A stretch of 64,000 nt of DNA from Chloroflexi bacterium 44-23 (GCA_001899005.1 MKUW01000027.1:124001-188000), one strand, 5' to 3'. Shown: positions 25,588-35,515, counted from the stretch's first letter. Numbers and translations are program-made. Notes: a model not told the origin generated them from the sequence alone.

Positions 25588-27220
25588 TAAAAATAGGCCA
25601 ACCTGGCTGAAAACAAAGCTTTGGACCTGGCTGCGAATGTACTGGTTTTTCGTTTTTCCGGCCGGGTTCGCCTTGTTGGCGGCGGCCATCATGGTTTACG
25701 ACATGAAGCAGGGGCCCTGGGCTTTCAGTGATTCAGCCGCTTATGTTTCGGCAGCCCGGAACTTGGTCTTAGGTCACGGTCTTAGCGTCTCGAACCCAAG
25801 TGGCAGCTTTTCACCGCTGACCCTGCACCAGCCGTTCTATCCACTCGTTCTCAGTTTTTTCCTTTTATTCGGCATTCATCCCTTCACCACTACCACCGTA
25901 ATTAACATTTTTAGTTACAGTTTGAGTACGTTGATTGTGGGATCAGGCACGTTTTATTTTTCCAGATCCAAAGTGTTAACTCTGGTGTTACTCGCAGTGC
26001 TGATCATCACGCCGGACTGGATTAATAACTTTGACGGAGCAATGAGCGAGCCCTTGTTTCTGTTCCTGAGCATTGCCACTTTTTTTGGCCTGTTACTCTA
26101 CCTTGATACTGGTAAGATTTGGATATTGTACTCTGCCGGATTGTTGGCAGGGCTCTCTCTGCTAACCCGCTATATCGGCCTGGTAAATATATTTCTGGGG
26201 CTTAGTCTGATACTGCTCACCGCAGGCGACCGTTGGAAGGAGAAATTGAAATTGGCTGTAAGCTTCACTGGTTCAGCGGTGCTGCCCTTTGCGCTCTGGA
26301 TAGTTGTTTCCCGCCAACCAGCATCATCCAGCCGGCAGATGGTTTTTCCGCCGGACTTGTTCAAGAGTTTGAGGAACTTTGTCCTTGAATTTCAACAAAC
26401 TATTTCCGGTTGGTTACCTGTTCCTGATCAACACCCGCTTTCCCCCAAAGTACAGGATTCCTTGTTTCTGATCGTCACTCTGATACTCATCGTTGGGGCA
26501 ATTTTTCTTCTCAGACGTCGCAGACGGGTAATTGATCCCAAACAGCGGCTAGCTTTGTTGCTACCGCTTTCGGCCGGTCTTTTTTGCATACTATATACAT
26601 TCATGATTCTGGCTGCCTATCTCTTCTCCAGCCTGCCGCCTGATATCAACAACCGTACTCTAATACCACTGTTGGTTTTTTGGTGGATTATGATTGCCTC
26701 TGCGCTTGTGCTCATACCCGCAGGAAAGAAGATGATGGGGGCAGCAATGGTGTTTTTGGTCATTTACGCAGTCTATGCAATAAACATCTTATACCCTATC
26801 AGCAAAGAAATGTTGTATGACCGCCGCCATTATGGACTGGGTTATACTGCCAAATATTTCCAGGAATCAACACTGCTTAAGGCCGCCCGCAGCCTGCCGC
26901 TTGACGTACCCTGGATTGCCAATGACCCGGCGCTCTATTTACTATATTTAAACAAATTTCCGTATGATCTCACCACCATCTACAACCGCTTCGATCAGAA
27001 AGAGACATTACCATTCGGAGAGGGGAACACCAAGCTGGATAAGCTCTTCCGAGAGGATGGTGCCTACCTTCTTTTGCACCAACCTCAGTTCGAACGGGAT
27101 TTACGCAACCGTTATGGCGATGTAGCCCTTAAGAAAGTTAAGTCGTTTACAGCTGACCTGGGCGTATTGGATGATTCGGATGATGGCCAGGTCTATTATT
27201 GGTTGCCACCACTCAAATGA
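25565..27220 (+). CDS. GT39-like polytopic glycosyltransferase
   Basis: About 551 residues from ATG at 25565, inside the end of the previous gene. It has 10-12 hydrophobic helices and the first periplasmic loop AFSDSAAYVSAARNLVLGHG typical of PMT/GT39-like enzymes (acidic residue, then ARNLVLGHGLS). The soluble C-terminus (about 430-550) would be outside the membrane. It probably uses a polyprenyl-phosphate sugar to modify a protein or glycan. It works with or is coexpressed with the gene at 23857. Confidence 0.78.
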   Translation: MASNLHLDKNRPTWLKTKLWTWLRMYWFFVFPAGFALLAAAIMVYDMKQGPWAFSDSAAYVSAARNLVLGHGLSVSNPSGSFSPLTLHQPFYPLVLSFFLLFGIHPFTTTTVINIFSYSLSTLIVGSGTFYFSRSKVLTLVLLAVLIITPDWINNFDGAMSEPLFLFLSIATFFGLLLYLDTGKIWILYSAGLLAGLSLLTRYIGLVNIFLGLSLILLTAGDRWKEKLKLAVSFTGSAVLPFALWIVVSRQPASSSRQMVFPPDLFKSLRNFVLEFQQTISGWLPVPDQHPLSPKVQDSLFLIVTLILIVGAIFLLRRRRRVIDPKQRLALLLPLSAGLFCILYTFMILAAYLFSSLPPDINNRTLIPLLVFWWIMIASALVLIPAGKKMMGAAMVFLVIYAVYAINILYPISKEMLYDRRHYGLGYTAKYFQESTLLKAARSLPLDVPWIANDPALYLLYLNKFPYDLTTIYNRFDQKETLPFGEGNTKLDKLFREDGAYLLLHQPQFERDLRNRYGDVALKKVKSFTADLGVLDDSDDGQVYYWLPPLK

Positions 27221-27432
27221 GTTGGCGCAGAATCTAACGGGAAGGGCTGCTTATCACTCCCGGCCAACAACGTGAAGGATGGCGGGAAAGAACTCACGCA
27301 AAAGGCAACATTTGAAATAAAATATTTTACTCTCTGAAGACAACACCAATTAATTAAATTGGTTTGACGCAAGTTAATGATCAGCTGCCGACTGTGTTCA
27401 CACAAATTGATTGTGGTTTTTTGAAAAATGTT

Positions 27433-28590
27433 CTATCCGGCATCCAAAACAATTTGGTGCACATCCTCAGGCAGGATATCGTCATGTTCACCGATCTTGT
27501 TGTTTCGCGCTTTCATGCGCTCAGCGATACGTTCTGCGGCTTGCTGTGGATTAATTTGATAATCCCCAAGTGTTGTGGGCATGCCAATTTTGTGGAAGAA
27601 TTGTTCTGTGGCGGCGATAGCTGCCTCAACACGTTCAACCTGGCTGCCTTGATTAATTCCGAAAATGCGTTCGCCATATTGCAACAGCTTCTCACGCTTA
27701 CTTTCGTGTTTATGGCGTAAAAGGGCCGGATAAATAACGGCCAGAGTCTCAGCATGATCGAGCCCATAGAAAGCAGTCAACTCATGACCAATCGTATGCG
27801 TAGCCCAATCCTGCACCAGCCCGCAACCAATAACCCCGTTCAATGCCTGAGTGGCTGACCACATAAATGTTGCCATGGCATCATATTCTTTCGGCTCAGC
27901 CAGAATGGCTTCTGCCTGTTCAACCAGCGTCAACAAAATTGCCTCAGCCTGTCGATCTTGCAAGGGGGTTGCCTGGGGAAAGGTCAGGTACTGTTCCACT
28001 ACATGTACAAAAGTATCCACAATGCCGTTACGTACCTGTTTGGCAGGTAAAGAGAAGGTACTGGTCGGGTCGAGGATGCTAAAGAGAGGAAAGGTAAAAG
28101 GTGAGCTAAAATTGCGTTTTTCCTGAGTTGACTTGCGTGAAATAACCGCCCCGGAATTCATCTCCGACCCGGTTGCCGGTAATGTCAAGACACTCCCAAA
28201 AGGAATTGCAGCGCTGACTCTGGCCCCATTTGCCAGGATATCCCACGGATCAACCTCACCATAAGGAACAGCAGCGGCGATGAACTTGGTACCATCCAGC
28301 ACCGAACCGCCGCCAACCGCCAAAAGAAAATCAATATTTTCCTTTCTTATAATTTCAACCGCTTGCATTAAAGTTTCGTAGGTTGGGTTAGGCTCAATTC
28401 CCCCAAATTCTATCAACTGCCAGCCTTGCAAAGCTTCCAGGACCTGTGCGTGTACACCATTTTTAAAAATGGAGCCTCCACCATAGAGCAGCAAAATTTT
28501 CACCCCGGCCGGGACAAGCCGCTTCAATTGAGCAATGCTGCCGGCACCAAATACAATCCGCGTTGGGTTCCAATACACAAAATTCTTCAT
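27433..28590 (-). CDS. yqhD: YqhD-type iron/zinc-dependent NADP alcohol dehydrogenase
   Basis: A 385-residue group III alcohol dehydrogenase closely resembling E. coli YqhD, which reduces a broad range of aldehydes with NADPH. The shared stretches are FGGIEPNPTYETLMQAV, LLAVGGGSVLDGTKFIAAA (nucleotide binding), VLTLPATGSEMNSGAVISRK and the metal site GHELTAFYGLDHAETLA with its histidines. Full length. It is a single gene, convergent with the GT39-like gene. Likely role: detoxifying reactive aldehydes or reducing them during fermentation. Confidence 0.92.
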   Translation of the reverse strand: MKNFVYWNPTRIVFGAGSIAQLKRLVPAGVKILLLYGGGSIFKNGVHAQVLEALQGWQLIEFGGIEPNPTYETLMQAVEIIRKENIDFLLAVGGGSVLDGTKFIAAAVPYGEVDPWDILANGARVSAAIPFGSVLTLPATGSEMNSGAVISRKSTQEKRNFSSPFTFPLFSILDPTSTFSLPAKQVRNGIVDTFVHVVEQYLTFPQATPLQDRQAEAILLTLVEQAEAILAEPKEYDAMATFMWSATQALNGVIGCGLVQDWATHTIGHELTAFYGLDHAETLAVIYPALLRHKHESKREKLLQYGERIFGINQGSQVERVEAAIAATEQFFHKIGMPTTLGDYQINPQQAAERIAERMKARNNKIGEHDDILPEDVHQIVLDAG

Positions 28591-28736
28591 GATTGTTTTT
28601 CCTCCCAGGAAATCATATTCTTCGAAAATTGGCGTTATTTATGAATGGCTTTTTCAATGCTAAAAGGATAAGCACTTACGCCCGGCATAAAGACTGAGGC
28701 AGCCCAAATCACCGGAATTGCAATCATGGTCGCCGT

Positions 28737-29435
28737 TTAATCTGCAATTGCATAGCGAATGATGCAGTAGATCGCCTGAAATCCATCTTTCCAACCAATT
28801 TTTTTGCCTTCTTCATAGGAACGACCATAATAGGAAATCGGAGTTTCGAAAATACGCCAATTACGACGCGCAATTTTTGCGGTAATTTCCGGCTCAATTC
28901 CGAAACGATTCGAGCGCAATGGAATCGGTTGGATAACTTCCTTCAAGAAGACTTTGTAACCTGTCTCCATATCAGATAGGTTGAGATTACAGGTAATATT
29001 TGAAAAAAGCGTTAACAGTTGGTTACCAAGATAGTGCCAGTAATACATCACCCGGTGTGGTCCGCCCAGGAATCGTGATCCATAAACAACGTCTGCCTTA
29101 CCATCCTTAATCGGTTTGAGCAGCGTGGGATAGTCTTCCGGATCATATTCCAAATCTGCGTCTTGAATCAGGATAATATCCCCGGTCGCCTCAGCAAAAC
29201 CGCGTCTTAAGGCAGCGCCTTTACCCATATTGATGGGTTGTTGATATAACATCACCTCTGGATGGATGGCTGCGATTCCCTGTACAACTACAACTGTTTT
29301 ATCTGTAGAACCATCATCGACCACCACAATTTCTTTTTCTAAATTGAGGGTATTGGCAGCGAGTACCCGCATCAAAGTTGTGGATATGTAATCTTCTTCG
29401 TTATATACAGGGATGATGACGCTGAGTTTCTTCAT
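28737..29435 (-). CDS. GT2 glycosyltransferase, dolichol-phosphate-mannose-synthase-like
   Basis: About 232 residues from ATG at 29435 ([17 protein letters not shown]), which follows GGAGA by 7 bp. GT-A fold: [10 protein letters not shown] near residue 48 binds the nucleotide, [17 protein letters not shown] near 90 holds the metal-binding DxD-like acidic motif, and [16 protein letters not shown] is the acceptor-side motif of polyprenyl-phosphate glycosyltransferases. There is no C-terminal membrane domain. It probably makes the polyprenyl-phosphate sugars used by GT-C enzymes such as those at 23.9-27.2 kb (inferred). Confidence 0.87.
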   Translation of the reverse strand: MKKLSVIIPVYNEEDYISTTLMRVLAANTLNLEKEIVVVDDGSTDKTVVVVQGIAAIHPEVMLYQQPINMGKGAALRRGFAEATGDIILIQDADLEYDPEDYPTLLKPIKDGKADVVYGSRFLGGPHRVMYYWHYLGNQLLTLFSNITCNLNLSDMETGYKVFLKEVIQPIPLRSNRFGIEPEITAKIARRNWRIFETPISYYGRSYEEGKKIGWKDGFQAIYCIIRYAIAD

Positions 29436-29902
29436 AAACATTCTCCATTTTATCCAGGTGGGATTGTAAATATCCATGACAAGGGATACCCCATTCCCTA
29501 TTTTACCGTATTCTGTTTTTAAGTAGTGAAAGCAGCCCGGAAAGCGATCTCGATAATGGACAAAAATACCCTGATCGCACCATTGCGGGCCACTCCAAAA
29601 GATCTGTGAATGAACGGTGGTGATTTTTCGGCAATTACTCTGATTTTGCTGTCATTTTTGATCGTGAAATATCCCCAGCATTCCTCTTTCTATTCGACCT
29701 TTGCTGGCAGGGGCAGCGCAGCATCCGGGCCATCCCTTCTGCAAGAACACACCGATTGCGCTTGCTTCGCCCATGAGCCGGGCACATTCTTTGGCTCGTT
29801 ATAGGTTTGATTGTAAAAACAAAGAAACTTTGATATATTCTATTCCGATCCGAATAATAATAATGATGATTGGGATTAAAACTCAGCCTTCAGTGGAGTT
29901 AA
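29436..29902. other. intergenic region with a repeat copy and a promoter
   Basis: Contains a copy of the 75-bp dispersed repeat B (29574-29650; related to 31647-31722 and 35630-35703). Near its right end is a well-formed promoter for the diguanylate cyclase, listed separately. Confidence 0.6.
29811..29839 (+). promoter_or_regulatory. promoter of the diguanylate cyclase gene
   Basis: TTGTAA (29811-29816), 17-bp spacer, TATATT (29834-29839). The leader would be about 60-70 nt. Confidence 0.6.
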
Positions 29903-31405
29903 TTGGCAATAATGAAATTTCAGGAAAATTCACCGCTCGCAACATTGTTAGATGGCTTAAGAACGCTTGAAACCAGTCGACAGTCCATCGATTTTTTTAA
30001 CCAATGGCTGGTTGAAAATTTCTGTTTGTTTGGTTGTACCTATGCCATTTTACATAGCGGTCTAGGACATGGTGTGGATTGGGTTTCCTGGTCACCCGAA
30101 ACTCTTTTCACTTCCAGAGCGCATGAAGTTGATTTCAATGAACTTGCTCTCAAATTCCAAAAGACAGATAGTCCCACAATCATGACTCAATCTGAGATGG
30201 CTCAAATAAATGATGAAACAGCCGAATGGGCTGAACGTAATCGCATTATATCTACAATGGTTTTACCGATTCAGTTTAAGAAAGATACTATTGGTTTATT
30301 TTTGATGTATCGAAATGATGATCAACCCTTATTTGGGAAAGAGGATTTGGGAATAGCTGAACAGGTTGCCCGATTACTTTCCAATTTATTGAAATGGCAA
30401 ATTCGTCTGGAAGCTGCCGAACAAAAAATTAACGAATTGGATCAGATGTTACGCGCCAGTTTGAGCATGACAGAAAGCCTTAATTTGGAAGAAGTGCTGA
30501 ATTCCATCCTGAATACAGCTTTAAAGATGCTGCCACAAGCCAATGATGCTCATATTTTTCTCTATAAGGACGAGAAATTATATTTTGGTGCGGCACTTTT
30601 TCGGGATGGCTCGGCCGGTCGAGCCTGGGCTGAGCCGCGCCCAAATGGCTTAACTTATCAGGTTGCCCGCAGCGGGAAAATGATTGTAGTCGAGGATATT
30701 TGCAGACATCCATTGTTTGAAGATACTCCCTGGGATTGGTGTGGCAGCATTGTCGGCATCCCAATTATTCGTGATCAGCGCGTATTAGGTGTCATGACGC
30801 TGGCAAAACTTATTACCGGTATTTTTGATAAAAATGAAATTGAAACTCTCAACCGGTTGGCTAACCAGGCCGGCCATATGATTCAAAATGTCAATTTGTA
30901 TGCTGAAATTTCCAGGCAAGCCTTCACTGATCCTTTGACCAACCTGCCCAACCGGCGCTCGTTTGAATGGGAAGCACAAAAGGTGCTTGAGCTTTCCAGC
31001 CGCTACAATCGCAAATTCAGTATTGCCATGCTGGATTTGAATGGATTTAAGCGCATCAATGATACCTATGGACATGCTACCGGGGACAATTCGTTGCGTC
31101 TTTTGGCGCAATGTATGAATGATTCTGTTCGCAAAACAGATTTCTTAGCACGTTTCGGAGGGGATGAGTTTATTGTTCTTTTTCCGGAAAGTACTCAGGA
31201 ACAGGCCCGTGAAACGGTTGAATTACTGCTTGAGCGGGTGAAAGCCTGTCAAGTACCAGTTCAACCACAAAAATTTGAGAGTCTTTCCATCTCCTACGGT
31301 CTGGCCAGCTATCCGCACGACAGTGTACAACTGAACGAATTGATTCAACTGGCGGATAAACAACTCTACATGGCCAAGGGCAACATTTTATCAGCAGCGA
31401 TTTGA
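29903..31405 (+). CDS. GAF-GAF-GGDEF diguanylate cyclase
   Basis: A 500-residue cytosolic enzyme making cyclic di-GMP from GTP. Two GAF-like sensor domains (about 15-155 and 175-325) precede a GGDEF domain (about 335-495) opening with TDPLTNLPNRRSFEWEAQ. The active site is intact (RFGGDEFIVLFPE, near residue 418). The inhibitory I-site is present: RKTD lies five residues before GGDEF. No membrane segment is present, so the signal is internal. The first possible start is TTG at 29903; ATG at 29912 (MKFQENSP) may be the true one. The ligand of the GAF domains is unknown. Confidence 0.92.
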   Translation: MAIMKFQENSPLATLLDGLRTLETSRQSIDFFNQWLVENFCLFGCTYAILHSGLGHGVDWVSWSPETLFTSRAHEVDFNELALKFQKTDSPTIMTQSEMAQINDETAEWAERNRIISTMVLPIQFKKDTIGLFLMYRNDDQPLFGKEDLGIAEQVARLLSNLLKWQIRLEAAEQKINELDQMLRASLSMTESLNLEEVLNSILNTALKMLPQANDAHIFLYKDEKLYFGAALFRDGSAGRAWAEPRPNGLTYQVARSGKMIVVEDICRHPLFEDTPWDWCGSIVGIPIIRDQRVLGVMTLAKLITGIFDKNEIETLNRLANQAGHMIQNVNLYAEISRQAFTDPLTNLPNRRSFEWEAQKVLELSSRYNRKFSIAMLDLNGFKRINDTYGHATGDNSLRLLAQCMNDSVRKTDFLARFGGDEFIVLFPESTQEQARETVELLLERVKACQVPVQPQKFESLSISYGLASYPHDSVQLNELIQLADKQLYMAKGNILSAAI

Positions 31406-31646
31406 TATTTTTGAACAGATTCAAGTACTTTTAATAGTCAAATGTTTCCTGATTTTTAATATATGTGTAGACTACTTGTTATAAGAGTTTTTTGGCACTG
31501 TCGCTTTTCATATCAACATGCATATCATTTGTTTGACAAAAAACCAATGCCTGCACTGCCGATCGTATCAGCCACCTTTATGACCTCCTGATGCCTCACT
31601 TTTCGTCCGGTAGCCTATATATGAGAAAACCACTCCCACATAAGCT

Positions 31647-32240
31647 GGTCGCGCCATTGCGGACCACGCAAAATGATCTGCGGATGAATGGCGATGATTT
31701 TTCCACAATCGTTCTGATTTTAGAGGTTTATTTTTCCCCTCAATACATGCAAGCATTGCCCTTCTTACAGACCTTTGATGATGGGGTTGTCAATGCGAGA
31801 TTCGGATATACCGCCGAAAGGTGGTATTCGAAGATGAAATAACATTGCTCAATGCAGGTCAGGTGTAGGGTATAGTTATAACGTGCCAAACCACCACATA
31901 TTTATGGTCTGAGTCGGAGTAGTCGGCTGATGGGCGAAGCATCCGCGATGGGTGTGTTTTTAGAGGATGGAATGGTTTCCCGGATGCTTCGCCCTTACGC
32001 GAGATCTCAAGTGAAAGAAACATCATACCCCCTCGGAAGGGAAACCTTTTGACTTTTTTACTCAAGTTAGTTCGTAACCCGCCAAACTATCACTGCTTTT
32101 TGTCATGAGCAGCGCTGCAAAGCAATCTTTCTCGCCTAGGACAGGATTGCTTCGTCGGACGTTACAGGCCCTCCTCGCAATGACAGTTATCCATCAGTTG
32201 CCACCGTTTTCAATTAGAGTATCAAAATAGGAATTAGAAA
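31647..32240 (+). repeat. composite intergenic repeat, copy I (segments B, C, D)
   Basis: Three blocks in order. B (31647-31722) contains GATCTGCGGATGAATGGCGA. C (about 31926-32028) has inverted ends GGGCGAAGCATCCG and CGGATGCTTCGCCC and the core TTTTTAGAGGATGGAATGG. D (about 32060-32240) contains GACAGGATTGCTTCGTCGGA and CCTCGCAATGACAGTTATCC. The same order occurs at 35.6-36.1 kb and, reversed, at 45.8-46.4 kb. Confidence 0.8.
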
Positions 32241-32500
32241 GTTTAAATAAAGTTGGGGCAAAATTGCAAGGGGAAGCAATCTTGCCCCGAAAGAAAAGAA
32301 TTCATCCCCGGATAAACCTTAAATATAAGAGCTGAGCATCAAGACCATCCCCCTTCTATATTTATTATAGCACCGGAAATAAAAATAACAAGATGCCCCT
32401 GACTGGACAATTAGGTTATATTAATCTATGCGCAATTATTCTTAAGCGGCTTATAATGCTATGCGCATTAATCAGTTGGCATTAATTCTGTATTCTGCCA

Positions 32501-32670
32501 GCGTGCAACAATTGCATCCTGGCCAACATGCAAAACTTGCCGGTTGGCCTGATAGCAGTTTTTTCCTTAAGGCCAGCATGCAGAAATTACCTTCTGGAGG
32601 CTGCGTGCAGATTTTGCCCTCCTAGTAAATGCATTTTTTGCCCCCCTATAGCGTGCAGATTTTGCACGTG
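32501..32670 (+). repeat. iteron-like array, about seven units with a 25-bp period
   Basis: Degenerate direct repeats of the form GCGTGCAGATTTTGCCC begin at 32501, 32526, 32551 (weakest), 32576, 32603, 32627 and 32651, so spacing is 24-27 bp. The last unit ends in TGCACG and is itself an inverted repeat. Next to it lies an AT-rich tandem duplication. This layout resembles plasmid iterons plus a DNA-unwinding element; function is inferred. Confidence 0.6.
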
Positions 32671-32680
32671 ATTCATATTC

Positions 32681-32704
32681 ATTACTTAATTAATTACTTA
32701 ATTA
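32681..32704. repeat. exact AT-rich 12-bp tandem duplication
   Basis: ATTACTTAATTA occurs twice without a gap, followed by ATACATATGG. It lies 10 bp right of the iteron-like array, where an origin would have its unwinding element. Confidence 0.75.
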
Positions 32705-33720
32705 ATACATATGGTGGTTGGTTTCTTGGTTGGTTTCTTGGTCTGTTGATTAGTTGGTTTGTTGATTGGTCATTAGTTGATTAGTTGCTTAGTTGGTTGA
32801 TTTGTTGCCTGGCCGCTAGGATGCAAGATCACTATTTTACCAATTTACTAATCACCTAATTTTCTAATTACCGTAAAGAAAAAACCAGGCAACCGTCCTC
32901 GCCAGAAATGACGGGTTAGCAATCGGACCAATTGTCAAGATAATATTTCCAGCACTACAGCTGTACGCAGATTATATCGGAACACATGCAGGCAGAACAC
33001 GCATGCGCCTTACTTTTTAAATAAGAAAAGTGCCATATAAAAACTGGCAACCATTATGTTAAAACGGGATATATGTGCGGAAAAGTAAATCGATTCCGGT
33101 TGGTCAGCTTGCGAGTGCAGATACGGAAATCCAGAACCAGAAATACAAGCCGGATGATAAACAGTCTCTGATTGCTGCGGCCAGGATTATGTGCTGTAAA
33201 AAAAAATTAATTCAATAAAGCTATGATATCAAATAAAGGAATATCGAAATATATTGAAACGGAATATCATCAAAGGAAAATTGTTTATGGCAGAATTCAA
33301 TCGAGTTTTGGCTTAGCCGGTTGACTGTATCGCGAGTCTGATAACAATTCTCAAATATCTTCTTTCATGATTATCTTTCAGCTTTCAAAAGGATGGCTGA
33401 CATTCAATACCAATCCAATCTTTACGATTATGCGTTGGTCAACGCTTGGAAATTCACGTGCGAATTTGATGGCAGTCGCATGCCAATATATTCTCAATAT
33501 GATCGCTATGCCTGCCACTGAGACGGATGGTATCCTGCAATAAACAAAAATGACTGCTCCTTATTTTGGACATTGCCCCTTACTAGTCCAGTACCTTAAA
33601 CAGGATTGCTTTGCCGGGTTTTACAGGCCCTCCTCGTTAAGACAGTTTTCCGTCAGTGGTCACCGGTTTCAATTAAAGTCAAGAAAATTTAAATGAGTGA
33701 AAGATCCCACACACAAAATA

Positions 33721-33742
33721 AAGTGTAACCACGGTTACACTT
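33721..33742. promoter_or_regulatory. palindrome of the GTAACC-N2-GGTTAC family, site 1
   Basis: Ten-base arms AAGTGTAACC and GGTTACACTT around AC. It is the longest of three such sites (others at 35502 and 36136) and lies 170 bp downstream of the probable ribbon-helix-helix gene. Candidate partition site or operator for the nearby ParA/RHH or ParB proteins. Confidence 0.6.
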
Positions 33743-33911
33743 TATTTAATAAGAACAATCGATTGGTTTGCCAGCTTGAGACTGCAACAAAATAAGACCA
33801 AGTTGTTTCCCGATAAACTTAATTAAAAGCTGCCTCCACCTTGTTCCTTCCCAATTTGAGGTTTTCCATTCCTCCTAACGCATTACTCAGAATTTATTAC
33901 GCTTTAAAATC

Positions 33912-34307
33912 TCACTTCTTTTTTCCCATCAAATTTTCTTTCTCAAACCATTCTTTCGGAAAAACCAACTTCCAGTCATAGCGCGGGCTGCGTGATGGTT
34001 TGCGATATTTACTGATATCGATTTCACCAAGATGATATGCTTCCAAAAAACGCACCAAGGCCAGGGTTGTAAGTTGGCTGGCCGAAACGCTCAAATCCTC
34101 AGCCAAATCTGCAATCGTTTGCTTCAAAGCCGGCGGCAGATCATAGGTAACGCGAAAGTCTCGGCGGGCCCGAATTTTAGCCCTTTCGCGAGCTTTTTTC
34201 TCTCGCAAGCGACGCGGCAGACGTGCTTCAGCTTGTTTGGATTCAAGCGATGCCATTAAAGCAGCCACAGCCGGGTCCATCATCTCTCGTCTACTGTTAT
34301 CTTCCAT
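33912..34307 (-). CDS. small basic, probably ribbon-helix-helix protein, ParA partner
   Basis: About 131 residues from ATG at 34307, which follows GGAGG by 6 bp and overlaps the ParA stop by 11 bp; longer upstream starts are not credible. A very basic stretch (about 25-50, RLPRRLREKKARERAKIRAR) precedes DFRVTYDLPPALKQTIADLA plus SVSASQLTTLALVRFLEAY, which fits the strand-helix-helix pattern of CopG/ParG-like DNA binders. Small partners of this type read centromere sites and recruit ParA in type Ib partition systems. The assignment rests on this pattern and the parA linkage. Confidence 0.68.
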   Translation of the reverse strand: MEDNSRREMMDPAVAALMASLESKQAEARLPRRLREKKARERAKIRARRDFRVTYDLPPALKQTIADLAEDLSVSASQLTTLALVRFLEAYHLGEIDISKYRKPSRSPRYDWKLVFPKEWFEKENLMGKKK

Positions 34308-35070
34308 CAAACACCTCCAAAAGTCGCTCAACCAATTGAGCGTAACCACCCTGTTTATTTTTACCCTTAGCATAGCCCTGGACAGCCGGGCTGTTGGGGC
34401 AGTATTCCCAAACCGTTTTTCCGAATGCAGCTGCTTCACGTACATGTGTGTCCTGCGGTATCGGTGGCAGCACATTCTCTCCAAACGTATTAATCAGTTG
34501 CTGAAATTGCGCGATGGTTTCAGAGGTTGTGCGCTCAAAGAAAGTTGGGAGCAAGCGGTAACCGTCAAAATCATAACCATTTTGGCGCAATTCACCCATT
34601 TTTAATAAGATTTCGTTGACTCCGTCAATTGCTAAAGCATCCAAGCGTGTTGGGATAATGACCCAATCACAAGCAGCCAACCCGTTGGTGTGCAGCACAT
34701 CGACGGAGGGGGCCAAATCCAGTACAACCAGGTCGTAGTTGCATTTTTCCAGGCGTTGTTCCAATAGCTGCTCTCGAAAATCAAGCAGAGCGATATGGCG
34801 TTTAACCGTTTCGGTACTACGGTCAGACCCGATCAGGTCCAATCCGGGTTTTACCGATCTGACCACCTGTTTGAGCGGCTTATCCTGTACCAACCACCGG
34901 TAAAGATCTTCACTTTTTTCGACGCCCAGACTGAGGGAAGCATGCCCCTGTGCATCAAGATCGATCAACAATGTTTTCCGTCCTCGCCTGGCAAAACCAC
35001 TGGCAAGTGTAACCGCGGTCGTAGTTTTCCCCACCCCGCCTTTTTGATTGGCGATTGCGATCACAATCAT
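34297..35070 (-). CDS. parA: ParA-family partition ATPase (with RHH partner)
   Basis: A 257-residue deviant-Walker ATPase. NQKGGVGKTTTAVTLASGFA at residues 8-27 has the signature Lys, LIDLDAQGHASLS is the A' motif, and VVLDLAPSVD the Walker B region. It lacks an N-terminal HTH, so it is the small type Ib form. ParA binds DNA non-specifically with ATP and moves plasmids or chromosomes with a centromere-binding partner, here probably the overlapping downstream gene. It is distinct from the second ParA at 37498. Part of the GTAACC palindrome family (35009-35019) falls inside its Walker A codons. Confidence 0.92.
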   Translation of the reverse strand: MIVIAIANQKGGVGKTTTAVTLASGFARRGRKTLLIDLDAQGHASLSLGVEKSEDLYRWLVQDKPLKQVVRSVKPGLDLIGSDRSTETVKRHIALLDFREQLLEQRLEKCNYDLVVLDLAPSVDVLHTNGLAACDWVIIPTRLDALAIDGVNEILLKMGELRQNGYDFDGYRLLPTFFERTTSETIAQFQQLINTFGENVLPPIPQDTHVREAAAFGKTVWEYCPNSPAVQGYAKGKNKQGGYAQLVERLLEVFDGR

Positions 35071-35109
35071 AATCGTTACCTGTTCAACGCAAATCTACAG
35101 ATTTCTTAA

Positions 35110-35215
35110 ATAAGGGACGACCCTAAATAAATGTGCATGAATTGGTGCATGGACGAGCGGCGACCCTTAGGGTTGACCCATTGATATTTCTAGAGTATAC
35201 CCTAGATCAAAAAAA
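35110..35215 (-). promoter_or_regulatory. candidate operator cluster upstream of parA
   Basis: Several ACCCTA/TAGGGT elements: GACGACCCTAAA (near 35115), GACCCTTAGGGTTGACCC (35162-35179, containing the palindrome CCCTTAGGG) and TATACCCTAGATC (near 35197). They sit 45-145 bp before the parA start, suggesting autorepression by ParA or its partner. A clear -35/-10 pair was not resolved. Confidence 0.45.
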
Positions 35216-35501
35216 ATAGCAATATAAACCGAATAGCCTGCAAAGATAGGCTGATGATCATTGATATGTCAATCGCCAAGAAAATACGATTATAGCAAAG
35301 CCGATAATCGCGAACCCGTATTCCAAGAATTGAGAGGAGAGAATACTTTTATGACAAGGAAGCTGGATGGGGTTATTTGAAGCTTTGTGACTATTTTTTA
35401 AAATTGGTTTTTTGGGATATTTATAGATAACGAACTGCGCTTATTTTATTATCAAAAGTCCATAATCTCAACCTTGAAAGTGTATCCATGGAAAAAAAAG
35501 T

Positions 35502-35515
35502 GTAACCGCGGTTAC
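35502..35515. promoter_or_regulatory. palindrome GTAACCGCGGTTAC, site 2
   Basis: A perfect 14-bp palindrome in the context AAAGTGTAACCGCGGTTACG followed by AAT. The same context occurs at site 3, 634 bp away. Candidate centromere (parS-like) or operator site. Confidence 0.65.

Larger units (their letters stand above)
31406..33911. other. 2.5-kb gene-free region with repeats and origin-like structure
   Basis: No credible gene on either strand. From left to right: composite repeat copy I (about 31647-32240), an iteron-like array (32501-32670), an AT-rich tandem duplication (32681-32704), a GT-rich low-complexity run with TTGATTAGTTGG motifs (32713-32815), another repeat D fragment (about 33600-33690), and a palindrome AAGTGTAACC-N2-GGTTACACTT (33721-33742). 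The segment 32816-33599 holds nothing recognised except AT-rich GGAATATC motifs near 33237-33272. Confidence 0.6.

Noticed and set aside
31591..31842. 83-codon frame left of the iteron-like array
   Set aside because: Covers repeat block B, whose copies at 29.6 and 35.6 kb do not keep the frame open in the same way.
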